A stretch of 64,000 nucleotides of DNA, taken from the NCBI GenBank assembly GCA_038049695.1, contig CP142454.1, positions 17,988,501 to 18,052,500 on the forward strand. Direction: 5' to 3'. Source of the stretch: Cinnamomum chago (lineage: Eukaryota > Streptophyta > Magnoliopsida > Laurales > Lauraceae). A program made the translations under genes and the position numbers. This document shows positions 34,562-46,800 of this stretch, piece by piece; the stretch's first letter is position 1, and the number at the start of each line of letters is the position of its first letter. The notes below the pieces were generated by a model. That model had not been told where the DNA came from, searched no databases, and saw nothing but the letters and a program-made list of their open reading frames with translations.

Positions 34562-35132
34562 CTCCACCTCTTTTTGCAATTTTTCTTTTTTGGTAAATTT
34601 CACTCCACCTCTTTGTTTAATGTCCTTATTTAGAACGCTTTTCAAAATGAAATCCTATTAGAAATTCAATACAAAGGAGGCAAACTCGATCCCTTTAAAG
34701 AGTTTGTCTACTACAAAGAAAATGAATAAAATATGACCTGAGGGGTAAATTAAAAACTGACTGAAATCCATCATAATTCCACCTTTTTCCAAACCCCACA
34801 TTGATTCTGACAATTTGGCATCCCTTCATGGTTCCAGTGCATGGGGCCAACCCATGATTCTATCACTGGAGGGGATCCATCGTGATTCAAATGCACACAA
34901 AGGGAATGATCACTATATATATGGCTAACTTTTTTGGGGTCTCACCTTCAGCATATTTTATGTGCCTAATAGAACCAACACTCTTGCCATCTCCTTCAGT
35001 AACTTCAATGCTCTTGAACACCTCTGGGAAGATCTTGCCCAAGAGGTCTGTGTTATCTTTAATGGCACCCCAGAACTTCTCTGCAGAGGACTTGATTTCC
35101 TCTTCTGTTTCAAGCTTACCTGCAAAGGCCAT
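33471..35132 (-). CDS. MLP-like protein (Bet v 1/START fold), copy 1
   Basis: Two exons on the minus strand: 35132-34946 and 33742-33471 (TAG stop). The GT-AG intron splits a Gly codon (phase 1) and the product is 152 residues. It matches the major latex protein branch of the Bet v 1 family, small cytosolic proteins with a hydrophobic ligand cavity linked to stress and defence. Family marks are KLETEEEIKSSAEKFW at the amino end, EGDGKSVGSIRHIKYAEG around the P-loop-like glycine segment (~45-62), SYSVIDGD in the middle and FVIKTFHDIDAYLLNA at the carboxyl end. MLP-like protein 423 is a good comparator. The start is the only ATG giving a normal amino terminus. A TATA box lies about 105 bp upstream. 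It differs from copy 2 at 8 residues by my count. Confidence 0.93.
34526..34560. repeat. (TA)n microsatellite
   Basis: About 17 TA units within the intron of MLP copy 1; absent from the matching position in copy 2. Confidence 0.95.
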
Positions 35133-35234
35133 ACTCGTGACTTGCAAAATCAATGAGGATAGATAAAAATAAAGTACAAAAGAATAAGATGAATTGAGTT
35201 TAGTGCATGGAAGCAACACTAGCCCAGGCGTGCG

Positions 35235-35242
35235 TATTTATA
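35235..35242 (-). promoter_or_regulatory. TATA box of MLP copy 1
   Basis: TATAAATA on the minus strand, about 105-110 bp before the start codon at 35132. It mirrors the box of copy 2. Confidence 0.65.
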
Positions 35243-35383
35243 GGGGATGTAAGAGCATTTCATTAAGGCCTACTTCAACAACCACCCACCCACTTCTCAG
35301 TGCCAATCCATTTGGAGATATTATTATTATGATCATGAGGTACACTTATTATTAAAATAACTGCTCTTTCTTAAGAATGGTTC

Positions 35384-35530
35384 CTAATTATCCGAGTGGT
35401 AAGGAGCATTAGTTCTTATCCGACTGTCCGGGGATCAAACCCTAGGTACGTCACATCTTTCCGGTTGTGCGGGCCCCTTTTCCACTTGTGTTGGCTTTCT
35501 TCCCTCGTGCAGGCTCTCTCTTGGATCCCA
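35384..35530 (+). mobile_element. SINE-like element, family B
   Basis: The head TTATCCGAGTGGTAAGG resembles an A box and GGGGATCAAACCCT a B box, at tRNA-like spacing. The body shares 'tgcgggcc' and 'cttgtg(t)' segments with 298-437 on the other strand. It occurs only in the left palindrome arm, so it inserted after the duplication or was lost from the right arm. Confidence 0.5.
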
Positions 35531-36002
35531 CCCAGGGGACCTATAAAAGGGGCAGTTGGGCCCTATCTTTGAAACATATGGACCGTGCGATAGAATGCAT
35601 AAGACCCCCACTGTCACCATCATTAAATCTTCCACATTGAGGAATAACAGCTACTGAATGTAGGAAACTTTGCAAAGTCTATTAATCGATGGTTCAGATC
35701 ATCTGATGAGAGGGAAAATCGTCGATCTTGGTTCAACTGTGCATGGGACTCATAAAAGGATTAACTACTAAACATGAGCTTGATCATAGAGGAAAAGATT
35801 TCATAAATAAATATCCCTCTAGATTTCATGTGTGCCTTGCTTTAGGTTTTTTTTTTTTTTTTCAAATATGACTGGTATCCAATTATTAAAGTCATCAAGG
35901 AATAATCTAAAAAGGTGGGTGCATTGGGTTGGGCCTGAGAAAACCTTAATCTTCAGCAGTCCCACTCCGTTAATCTCAAACCCAACCCCCAACAGGACTG
36001 TG

Positions 36003-36148
36003 TATACATCCCTACCAAGAACATGGTACAAGGACTATATTTACATCCCTAGCTAACAAGAAAATGGTGCAAGGACTGTGTCTACATCCCTAACCATAAC
36101 ATGGTACAAGGACTGTTTTTACATCCCTAACAAGAACATGGTACAAGG
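36003..36148 (+). repeat. 37-41-bp short tandem repeat at the palindrome centre
   Basis: The word ACATCCCT recurs at 36006, 36043, 36084 and 36121, each time followed by AA(G/C)A(A)CATGGTACAAGGAC-type sequence. About four units run up to the central hairpin. Confidence 0.85.
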
Positions 36149-36164
36149 ACCATGTTCTTGTTAG
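36127..36164. other. Perfect 16-bp-arm hairpin at the palindrome centre
   Basis: CTAACAAGAACATGGT, a 6-base loop ACAAGG, then ACCATGTTCTTGTTAG. The arms are exactly complementary and the centre coincides with the symmetry axis of the ~5.4-kb inverted duplication. Confidence 0.9.
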
Positions 36165-36879
36165 GTATGCAAATTAACATAGTCCTATTGGGGTTGGATT
36201 TGAAAGTAATGGAGTAGGGCTGCTGAAAGTTAAAGTTTGTTGGTGCCCAACCCAACCCAAGCCAACCCATCCACTGTACTAGATCATTCTCTGATGATTT
36301 TGATACTCCTTTTGCAAAGCATGCAGATACCAATCATATAATATCCATCCTAGTAATAAAGAAAAACAAATCAAGGAACACATGACATCTAGATGGATAC
36401 TTATTTATGAAATATTTTTCCCTACCATAAAGCTCATGTTTAGTAGTATATCCTTTTGTGAGTTCCATGCACAGTTGACACAAGAACTACGATTTTCCCT
36501 CTCATTGGATGATCTTAATCATCGATTAATAGACTATAAATTGAAAAGTTTGTCCACATGTAGTTATTCCTCGCTCATTGTTGAAGATTATATAACGATG
36601 GTGACAGCGGGGCCTTGTGCATTCTATCGCACGATCCATATGTTCAAACTTAGGGCCCAACTGCCCTTCATAATACCATCTAACTGATTTTTTCTTCATT
36701 TGATCACAAGAAAATTTTTTTTTCAGTTACTTCAATATCAATTTTCATTAAGAAAGAGTAGTTATTTTAATAATAAATGTACCTCATGATCATAATAATA
36801 ATATCCACAGATGGATTGACAATGAGAAGTGGGTGGATGGTTGTTGAAGTAGGCCATAATGATATGCTCTCACATTCCC

Positions 36880-36887
36880 TATAAATA
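36880..36887 (+). promoter_or_regulatory. TATA box of MLP copy 2
   Basis: TATAAATA about 119 bp before the start codon at 36999. The surrounding block aligns in inverted orientation with that of copy 1. Confidence 0.65.
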
Positions 36888-36998
36888 CACCCCCCTTGGG
36901 CTAGTGTTGCTCCCATCCACCAAACTCAATTCCTCTAATTCCTTTCTACTTTATTTTTACCTTATCCTTTGTTGTTTCTACAAGCAATTGTCACTAGT

Positions 36999-38536
36999 AT
37001 GGCCTTTACAGGTAAGCTTGAAACAGAAGAGGAAATCAAGTCCTCTGCACAGAAGTTCTGGGGCTCCATTAAAGATAACACAGACCTCTTGGGCAAGATC
37101 TTCCCAGAGGTGTTCAAGAGCATTGAAGTTACTGAAGGAGATGGCAAGAGTGTTGGTTCTATTAGGCACATAAAATATGCTGAAGGTGAGACCCACAAAA
37201 AGTTCTGCTTTTTTAAACAAAGCTACCAATATAAATATCTACTATAAAACAAAGCTTTAAAGGGGAGGTTCTCTCTCTGATCTAAGTGAAAAATAATATA
37301 ATGATTTAAGCTTTAGATAGCCCATAGGTATCCTGTGATCAACCCTTTTGTGTGGATTTAAATCATGGTGGAACCTCTCCAATGATGAGAACCACGTTGG
37401 TCCCTGATGGAACCATGAAGGGATGCCAAATCTTTGCGATCAATGTGGGGTTCACCATAAAGTGGAATTATGATGAGCCCCACTCCATAATGAGAGTGAC
37501 AGTACTGGAATTCACTGAACATTATTCACCTGGACATTGCAATTTAGCTAATGGAAAATGATGATCAGATGGTTCCACTTTGTTCTTAATTAAATTGTTT
37601 TAGTACTTTTTAAGGGCTTGTTCTTGCGAGGCATTCCCGTGGAATCTCATTTTCCCCTCATAACATTTTTTATTCATTTTCTTTGTACTGGACAAACTCT
37701 CTCAGTGAAATTTGCCTACTTTTTATTGAATTCCAAATAGGATTTCAAAGTGAAGTGGATTCCAAATAAGGACATTAAAGAGGTGAAGTATATAAGGTTA
37801 GGCAGTAGATAGGTCCCTCACTTTCATAGGATCTGATTTACTCTGGTAGTGGCTGGGTAGTCATTGTTGATATACATTGTTGTGCCTTTTACTAATAGTT
37901 TGAGCTTTTGGTGTTACTGGTTATTAACATGGTATCGAGCTTTTGGTATTACTAATTACTAACAATCATCTCCTATCAAAGGAGGAGACTTTGATACTCA
38001 TTTGTGGGTCTTCACTTCTACTTCTTCATTTTTAGCTCCTTTGATGAGAAGACATTGCTTAGAATTTCTAAGAATTCAATACAAAGCAAAGAGATGGATG
38101 GGCCCTTAAGGGTCATGGACTTCCTTGGGAGAGCACATTGAGAATGATAGAAAACTCAAATGAAAGTACAAGAAAACAAAGAAACTTGACATGGCATGAG
38201 AGAAAATCATACATTAACACTATCGTCCTCTGTTCTTGGTTGTTTTTTTTTTCCTTATTTACAGGAGTTCCCATTTCTTATTCCACTGAGAGGATTGAGA
38301 CTGTAGATGAAGCAAACATGATAGCCTCTTACAGTGTAATTGACGGAGATATCATGGCTGGTTTCTACAACAAAATGAAGGCCACTGCACAGGTTATTCC
38401 CAAGGGTAATGGGAGCATTCTGAAATGGTTCCTTGAATTTGAGAAGGCAAATGAAGAGGTGCCTGACCCATATGTCATCATGGAGTTTGTGATTAAGACC
38501 TTCCATGACATTGATGCCTACCTCCTCAACGCCTAG
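36999..38536 (+). CDS. MLP-like protein (Bet v 1/START fold), copy 2
   Basis: Two exons: 36999-37185 and 38265-38536 (TAG). The GT-AG intron has the same phase and codon as copy 1, and the product is 152 residues. It is the head-to-head partner of copy 1 and differs at 8 positions by my count (A4T, E18Q and A23S in exon 1, five conservative changes in exon 2). It has the same family marks: EEIKSS, EGDGKSVGSIRHIKYAEG, DPYVIMEFVIKTFHDIDAYL. An in-frame codon at 36969 would add ten hydrophobic residues, but the MAFTGKLE start matches the family and copy 1. An AATAAA lies shortly after the stop (~38559). The ~1.87-kb intergenic space is shared with copy 1. Both copies look functional, with no stop or frameshift. 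Confidence 0.93.
37878..37963 (+). mobile_element. Remnant of a miniature LTR retrotransposon (52-bp LTR)
   Basis: A 52-bp LTR-like block (37878-37929, TGTTGTGCC...TTATTAACA) is followed at once by TGGTATC, the start of the initiator-Met tRNA primer binding site. Then come 27 bases matching the end of a second LTR (GAGCTTTTGGTATTACTAAT...AACA). The interior has been deleted. Same family as the element at 43900-44129. It lies in the intron of MLP copy 2 and is absent from copy 1. Confidence 0.65.
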
Positions 38537-38700
38537 AAATATGAATTTAGCATTTCAATAAAGGATGTGGAGACTTCTCATATCTATTACAATTGCCCTT
38601 TAAATTATGATCAGTGAGTGTTATCTGTACTTGGAGTCTGTATTTTGAGAAAAGGGTGTATAACCTTTTCATGTTAAAGATCAATTTGTTCAGTATTTAA

Positions 38701-40266
38701 GATCAGTGGGTGTCACTCGTTTTCGAATTCGTGTTCTTGTGGAAGTGGGATTCTCTTTCTTCAGTTTGTGTGTGTGTGTTGCATCATTTTTCTTCGAAGA
38801 AACTTAATGCATTAGATTCTCATAAATCAACATTAACAAAATTATTGCTAGTTATCGATGAGTTAATAGCATTTGCAAATAGTGCTCCTATACATTCTAA
38901 GTCGGTTTCAAGCATTCAATGGGCTAAGCTGTGTGAGAGTAACTGTCAAGCAAAAACTAGCCCTTGTCTCTTCTCAACCATTAGTCTATGATTGGGATCA
39001 TATCTCCTAGTCTGGATCAACATTGTCCCTCAAAATGAGATATAGATAGACCCAACCTTCATGCTTGGTAGGGTGGAACTTGGGTTGAGACTCATCTATT
39101 ATTTATGTGAATGATAATCAAAGCACCATCTTGTAGAGCTACCTAGCAATACCCTCACTCTTGGTCAGAGGTGTGATAAGAATTGTCTTCAATACAAAGC
39201 CACATTAAATGAGAAGTTGAAAAAACAATTTGGTGAACCATTGGTTTTGCGAGCTACTTATTTAATTTTCAGTGTTTTCTAGCTTTGTGAATTTCAAATT
39301 CAAATGGGAGAAGAAGAATAAATAAAACAATAAAATTTCAATCACATATCAAAATGGAAGCATGAAATTCAATAAAACTAGAGAAGCATACAATGTATGG
39401 ACCCACATCATATCAATTGTTTAAAACAATTTGGCTAGCCATATGGCAGGTTATGGAGAGGTCAAATGGGATGACAATATTCATGCTAGGGAAGTGTTGC
39501 ATTGATGGGATCCACCATAAAGTACTGAGAGATCCAGTAGTTGGCATACAACCTCTACCTTATTATATATAATAAGCAATGCATCTTTACTTTTGAGAAT
39601 CTAATTAAAGATTTAGAATTCCCGTCATACATTTGTTTAGTCATATGGGCCTCTTCCCGACCTAAGTTAGGCTAAATTGTTTCCACTATGCAAATCCAAT
39701 CCACAAAAAGTAAGGATTTCCTAATCTTATGATGGGAGGTTGGACCTAAAACTCCATAAGAGCAGGATGATTTAGATTCCCCAAAAATCATAATTTCCAA
39801 ACATGAGTTTTCCAACAGTTTGCTGAAGGCAGGAATCTGGGATTTCGTAGGCAGATGTGATCTTATTCTTCTCTTCTTACTTCTTGTAAATTTTCTTTAT
39901 AGTGGGCCATTGGGTCACCATACCACTTGTCCCACCGGCCCATTTTCACATCAATTTTACCACATTTCATGCGTAAATGACAGCTAATAAATAATAATAA
40001 TGTGTAATCATTATACATGTGAATCATTTACATATGCAAATAATCGTACCCACATATATAATTGAATCACATGTGAAAAGATTACGTATCTACAGCTTAA
40101 CAGGCTCTTAAGCCTGCTCTTATATTTACGATAACCGTGCACACACTGACATGGTTGAGACTTGAGAATGCACATATCGAGCTGCTTGTCAACTGCTTCA
40201 TATATCTCCTTCTCTCCTCGTTCTCTCTCATTTTCCTCTCCCAAGCGCAGGAATCGTCTTCTCCCA
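38701..40266. other. Intergenic between MLP copy 2 and the phosphoesterase gene
   Basis: No gene recognised. The CT-rich stretch at 40200-40245 probably belongs to the 5' untranslated region of the phosphoesterase gene. Confidence 0.45.
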
Positions 40267-42700
40267 ATGTCTCTTTCCCTTCGAATCGTAGTCGTCGGAG
40301 ATGTTGTAAGTACACAAAATCCACTCTCTATCTCTTGATTTTAGTTCGATGATCATGACCATTGATGCAATGGGGGCACACCTGGAGTGGGGCCTCAGTT
40401 GGGTTTGTTGGTAAGGAAGGAGGAAGAACAGAAAAGCTAATAATTCGACGCTTGGGATCTTCCTGATTAGCAGGTGGGGTCTATCAGAACTCTGAGATAG
40501 GATACGGGCAAACCCAGTCGAAGAGAGATTTGGATTTTAATTGGGAAGATTGTGAATTTTGATACAGAGGTCGGAAGTCGGTCGCGGCGGCCACCATCAC
40601 CATCTGTTTGTTGAAATTCCCGAATGACCCCAAAATCATATCTGTTAGAACAATGCAAAAGAATAAAGAATCTCAACCAATTCCTCACCCATATTAGGCC
40701 TCCTTCTCAAGCGCTGTGCGATTGAATTGTGTGTGTGTGCGCAAATGAATAACTAATTTTGTGAGGGTAACTCATCCTAATTATTTGGTGCCAAATCTAT
40801 TGGTCAATCTGCAAAAGAGCTCTATTGTACTATGATGCATAGATACTTCAAAATGAGCAATGTATTTGTCATATTGTATCCAATACTTCACTTTTTATGT
40901 GTAGAATCCATGTCCATGCCATATCCATGTCATCTCCCTCCTGAATCCATGCCGTACCGGGGTATCATAGATATTGTAGGAGTTACAATACTAGGGGAAG
41001 ATCTTGTTCCCTTTTCAGGGTCTGTTGGTTGCTACCATGTATGTTTTCCAGTTACTACCTCGGTCTTCCAATTGAGGCCAAGGCTCGATCACTTAAGCAT
41101 TTCCTTCCAAGTCTTTTTTTTTTTTTCCGGATTTTTTAGGAGAATGGGAGATGGTTATCAGAGGGTTCTATGCCACCTAAAGATAAAGTTGCCACACAGA
41201 TTCATTTTTGCCTAAACCAAATCAATGATGACTAATTAATGATGACTTTAGTGCATGGTTTGTGTTCAAGAAATTCATTTTGTTATGTGTCTTTGAGATA
41301 GGAAGATTCATGTACCTTCATACTCCTAAACAAGACTGCCCTGCTCCAAATTCATGAAAAAATCCAAAATTTGTAAGCAGATCCAAATATGATGACAAGC
41401 CTTTCAAAATTTTAAGATTCCTAATTCATACAATATTGTAATTGGTGCACAGTTGCCAAACGAAGAAATAGCTATAGGAGATTTCTAAATTTGCAACTGT
41501 TTTTACTGGTCGTCCTGTGGTAGTCACAAAGATGCGTCAAATTCAAATGGAATGGCAAGCAAATTTTTTTTTTTTTTTGGAAACTTAATGAAGAAACAAA
41601 CTCTAGCCAATTTTGCTTTTATTTGAGTTTCATTCCCTTGTTCAAATTTGTATAATGGAATGTTAAAGTCTAACAAACTCTAGGGATTCTTCCTAGAGTC
41701 ATTGCTTAACGGCAATATGATAATGGTGGAATACAGGACATTAGGGCATAAAAATGTGCTCCAGTGGCCTCAGCATAGAAAGTAGGATTTGTTAGACTAG
41801 CTATTAAAAAAAAAGCCTAATCAAACATTTGTAGCTGTCCAACCAAAGGAAGCGAAAGTGGATGACATATATGGAAGTGGTGAATAGTTCGAAAATTGAA
41901 ATCCAGAAACGTGCAATGAAATTGATCTTTTAATTATTTTCATGGCATTCTAAATTGTTTGTTGGTTCCTTTTTTTCCCCTTCATGTGCACTACTACTCA
42001 TATTTGCATCCATTGCTAGTTTCTAGCCATCTGCTAACTTCTTGTCTAGTTTCTGAGCAAATCATACTGTGGCAATTTGCCATATTTTGACTTATCCTGT
42101 TGGTGAATGTTATTTCTGAATTATATACTCATTCCTCCTTTGTACTTCTTTCTCTTTCATTTGTTCATTTTTTAAATTGATTTATTCATGATAGAAAGGT
42201 GCTCTACAGTTCAGCACCTTTTTCATTTGAAATTATTATAATAGGAATCAAGATTTATAGCTCTGATTTATAATTTTTCTTAATTGTTTTATGTGAAAGC
42301 ATGATGATTGGGACCTGCGGGATGATGCAAAGGCCCTTCATTTCTTGCAGGTATAATCTTTGTTGCAAAAATAATGAAACAAACCCAATTCCCGCTATTG
42401 TTACTAATTGACATGGCAAAAGTTTCAATGATTTGTTGGAGCACATAGATTGTACTAGAATGGGCAGACTTTGTCTACCCGCAGGTTTTTGGATTATCCA
42501 TGAACCAAGACTAGCCATTTTTAAATATTATAAATTTTCTGACTTATGCTTTCATATCACCACTTACAAAGTTTTCTGACAAGGTCCTTTCTTTTTTTTT
42601 GGAAATGCAGCCAGATTTGGTTCTGTTTACAGGCACGCCCTTACCCTCGGCTTGGCATGCCACCATTTATTGTGATCACAATGCATGCCATTCGGTTCAG

Positions 42701-42780
<80 letters not shown>

Positions 42781-43844
42781 TTCTTTCTTTCTTTTTTTTT
42801 TTTTTTTTTTGTTTGTCGATTGAACGCTTGTCCAGTGGTTCTTTATTTATTTCAAACATTGAGATATCCGAAGACTTGACTTTCCTGAGCACTTGACTCT
42901 TTATTTATTTGCTAGGTGATTTTGGTAACGAGAATGTAGAGGTTGTTAGAAGCATAGATAATCTGAAAATGCCAAAAGCTGCTATTTTAGGGAACCACGA
43001 CTGTTGGTACACTCATCAGTTTTCAGAAAAGTAAGATTCCTTGCTGTGTGTTCTGGGCATGCTATTAAATCCCGGGATTCTCATTTGAATTTCTTGTCGA
43101 GATCACGCCAATACTTACTGAGTTGCTATGGTTTGGTCGAGTCGCATCTCACATGTGAGTCGAGGGAGTCACACCGGTACCTGTAGTCCAAGTCAGAAAG
43201 TGAACCGGGATTTAATATTCTGATTCTGTGCCATTGATTTTACCACTCATTTTTCTGGTTTTCTTTCCCATGAGTTTCAGGTCTGCAATATTTTTTGTGC
43301 ATTATTTCCTTTTATTGGCCTTTGTTTTTGCTATGCTTCATGTAGATCATCATTATGACATTTAAAAATGCTTGCTTTTGAGAATAATTAACTCCTTTAT
43401 GTGATTGTTAGGAGGAAAAATCGTGTCCAACTTCAGCTGGAATGGTGAGTTCATCTGGTTAATAATCTTTTAATGATTCTGGAGGGTCTTTATTTTGACC
43501 ATATATCTATTGATACTCTGTGGTCTGTATCATCATTTTTATTTCTCTATTACCTTTTCACTAGTTTTGCAATTTTTAAAGCATTATCTTTTGAGTGGTA
43601 GTTTTTAAGGTATTTATGATACTCACATTGGCTCTTCCATTGCTTATTTAGAAACAACCATTGGCCATGCCTACACTCTCCTTTCTGCTGTTGAATATTA
43701 TATGGTTTTGCTTATGTCAGTTGGACGTGTTAATTGATAATAATCTAGGGTTCATCGAAGGTATGAAGAACACTAGAATTAGAAAGAGAAGGAAGTGGAG
43801 AAGGGAAGAAATTGAGAGAGAAGCATATGGTTGTGTTTGCTGGG

Positions 43845-43890
<46 letters not shown>

Positions 43891-46800
43891 GGTTGTATCT
43901 ATTAATAGCCGGAAACCCCAAAAGCTCAAGCTATTAGTGAACGGCATAACAATTATATCTCCCCCGAACGGGAAGCCGTTCGAATTCGAAACCCAATAGA
44001 TAAACAGGCCAGACAGACAGATGGATGTAACATGCCTCCCAGGGGTTTTGACCTCATGACCTCTGGCTCTGATACCGTGTTAATAACTAGTAACACCAAA
44101 AGCTTGAGCTGTTAGTGAACAGCATAACAATTTATGTCAATAGTATCCCTAGGGTGGGATGACCATCATGACCATCTTTATTATATCTCAGTTTTGAAAA
44201 ATTACAAAAACCCTTTGTTTCCTATTAGTAACATAAAAACCCCTTGAACTAGAATTACAAATAAGTCCTTCTTTCTATATTTCAACAACTAATTCTGTCA
44301 GATTATGTTATTATAAGCATAAGTAATGAATTCATGCCAGCAAATGCTTTTTGATAAATAAAAGTATCTCTAACTATATAAAATAGTGTAAAATCACTAC
44401 TAAAATCAAGAAAAGAAGGTTAATTTTTTAAAGGGTTTTTTAACTACTAAATTGATGCAACATGTGTATGGTTGTACTCTTTTGTCGGGATTGTCCTTGC
44501 TTGCTTCATCTGTACAGAACATGTTGGTTCTTCAGGGAACATGAGTTGATGTGTTGAGCTTTATGCTGGAACAACTCTAGCTTGATTCATCTTTCTGCTC
44601 ATGGCTTAAAGAAAATTTTCATACATTTGCCATGTCAATGCCCTTTGCTTTGCAAGGAGGCCCATCTATGTTATTTACAAATTACATAAATGCTCACGTG
44701 ATCAATATGTGCACACATCACTAAATGCATCAAACATGTCTTGCTTGAGATCAAAGACAATTATCCTACTGGTTTTTCAAAATGGCAAAAAGTTTAATGC
44801 ATCCTTGTAAAGAATATTGGTTGGATGACAAGCTGATTAAATTTAGTGTCAGATCATCATTTTGTGGTAAAAAGATGCTAACATAAATGATCTTGGCCTC
44901 TATCAAACTTGATTTTTAACTTATATGAAATTTGATGATATGAGTTTGGATTCACTTGGCTTGACAAATGACAATAGTAGTGCTTACATGAATGAGCAGT
45001 CTTGGTGAGGAGCATGTTGGGTATTGTCGCTTGGACTTCCCAATTTTAAAGCTCAGCATTGTTGGTGGGCGCCCATTTTCTTGTGGGGGTGACAAGATAT
45101 TTCGGGGAAGACTTCTATCTGAAAGGTTGGTTGGTTTAAAGTTAATCAGAATGAGCTGAAAGATTTGTCGTTTATTCATATTGATTTCTATTAATGAGAT
45201 TTTGAGGGGGTTTACACTACTTCACATATTGTGGGATTATATCTGATGTGGAGTCTGGCAATCCTGATACATCAGGACATTCCTAGCATTTATTTGCCAA
45301 TTCGCTTTTAGTCAGGCACAGTATTAGTAATCAAAACCTCTAGTCTTCACCAAGAATGGAATATGCATCACCAGATCTCTAGAGTGACAGATTGTAGCTG
45401 GTCTATATTGTGCTTTCTTTTCTGGACAGTTGGTGATTTTTTCGATTTAGTTGTCTATTTTTATGTACTGCTGGGATACGAGGAAAAGGGTACATGTGTG
45501 CTGAGATGGGGGCAAGAAAAATTAGGGATCCCGATTTTCTGAGATGCATTAAAGATGAAAATAAAAGATTCTCGGTAAAAAGAAGAGGTTAAAGAAACAC
45601 ATGGTTGCTGTCTCACACTGAAGGGACAGCAACGGATGCCTGGGTAGGACTTGATGACTGGAAGGTCAGCAACGGATGTTAAAAAAACCATGGCATGCCT
45701 GGGTAGGACTTGATGACTGGATAGGCTTTGCCTTAGAGCAACTGTTGCTGACCTTCCGACTGATTAGCATGATTTGAGAACAAATCACTGTGCTATTGTT
45801 GCTTCTTGAGATGGAAAACTGTTTTTCCATGAGGCTTGCAAGCTTCAGCGCCTATGAAGATAGGTCCAAAGCTTACCTTCTCAAAGATGACTGGCCTAAG
45901 ACCATCTGTCAAGCTTGACATCAGCTGCTCTTCATGCTCCTTTGTTTTATAAAGAAAAACAAGCCATATCAGTCGAGTTGGCCTAGGGCGACTTTCTCTG
46001 ACTTATTCGGTATCATTCGGAGCAAATCTAATTGAGACAAATCACCCCTGGTTGACAGGCATGGATCAATTGTCAATACAAACCCAAACATGAGTGCCAT
46101 CGGTGCAACTCGACTTGGAACCCACCAACTCTGGGTTGACTCAAACAAGTTGACTATGCGAATGAAATTTGATTCCATGGTCCAAAGACATTTGAATAAA
46201 CCATTCAAAAAAGAAAATAAATAAAAATAAACAATCTAAATAAGGTTGAAAGATGGTCAGCATAACTGGTTTGAACCAATTGAACCTCTGTTTCATACTA
46301 ATTTTGATGGTTTTTGCCGTTGTCAACCTATGAATCTATGATGCTTTAATACAGTAAGGACATGCCATGGTTTTTTTAACATATGGATTTTACGCATAAA
46401 AATGTTGTATCAGATATGATCTATGATGTCTAGATGTTGGATGGATTTGGTAGGGACATGCTATGGATATGACTCTGGCATAAATTTCACTCACACAAAT
46501 GATACCATACAACATGATGTGTTGCTCGTTTTGAAGTATCGGGCATCATGGGATATGACACGGATTTGACCTCACATGGTCTAATCTGGTTTTTTATATG
46601 AGGCTCTAAAGTTCTTACTCAATTACAAAAAAAATTGTTAATCTCGTATCATATCCATGAACATGCATTTTGAGATTGTATCAGATATGATCTATGATGC
46701 CTAGATATTGGATGGATTTGGTAGGGACATGCTATGGATATGACTGTGGCATGAATTTCACTCACAAAAATGAAGTATCAGATACCATTCAACATTATGT

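Larger units (their letters stand above)
33300..38700. repeat. Near-palindromic inverted duplication containing two MLP genes
   Basis: The left arm (~33300-36127) and right arm (~36164-38700) are reverse complements of each other with gaps. Matching landmarks are the 3' flanks (near 33340-33460 and 38550-38670), both exons, the TATA regions, a 'gatcataataataatatc' block (35318 and 36785 zones), the ATTCTATCGCACG-type block (35575 and 36620 zones) and a CAGCAGTCCCACTCC-type block (35957 and 36215 zones). Introns align with insertions: a (TA)n run only on the left, a miniature LTR remnant only on the right. The SINE at 35384-35530 is only in the left arm. Confidence 0.85.

Noticed and set aside
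42546-42896. Long Leu-Ser repeat frames across the (TC)n tract
   Set aside because: They are produced only by the dinucleotide repeat, which has no stops, and lie in a spliced intron.
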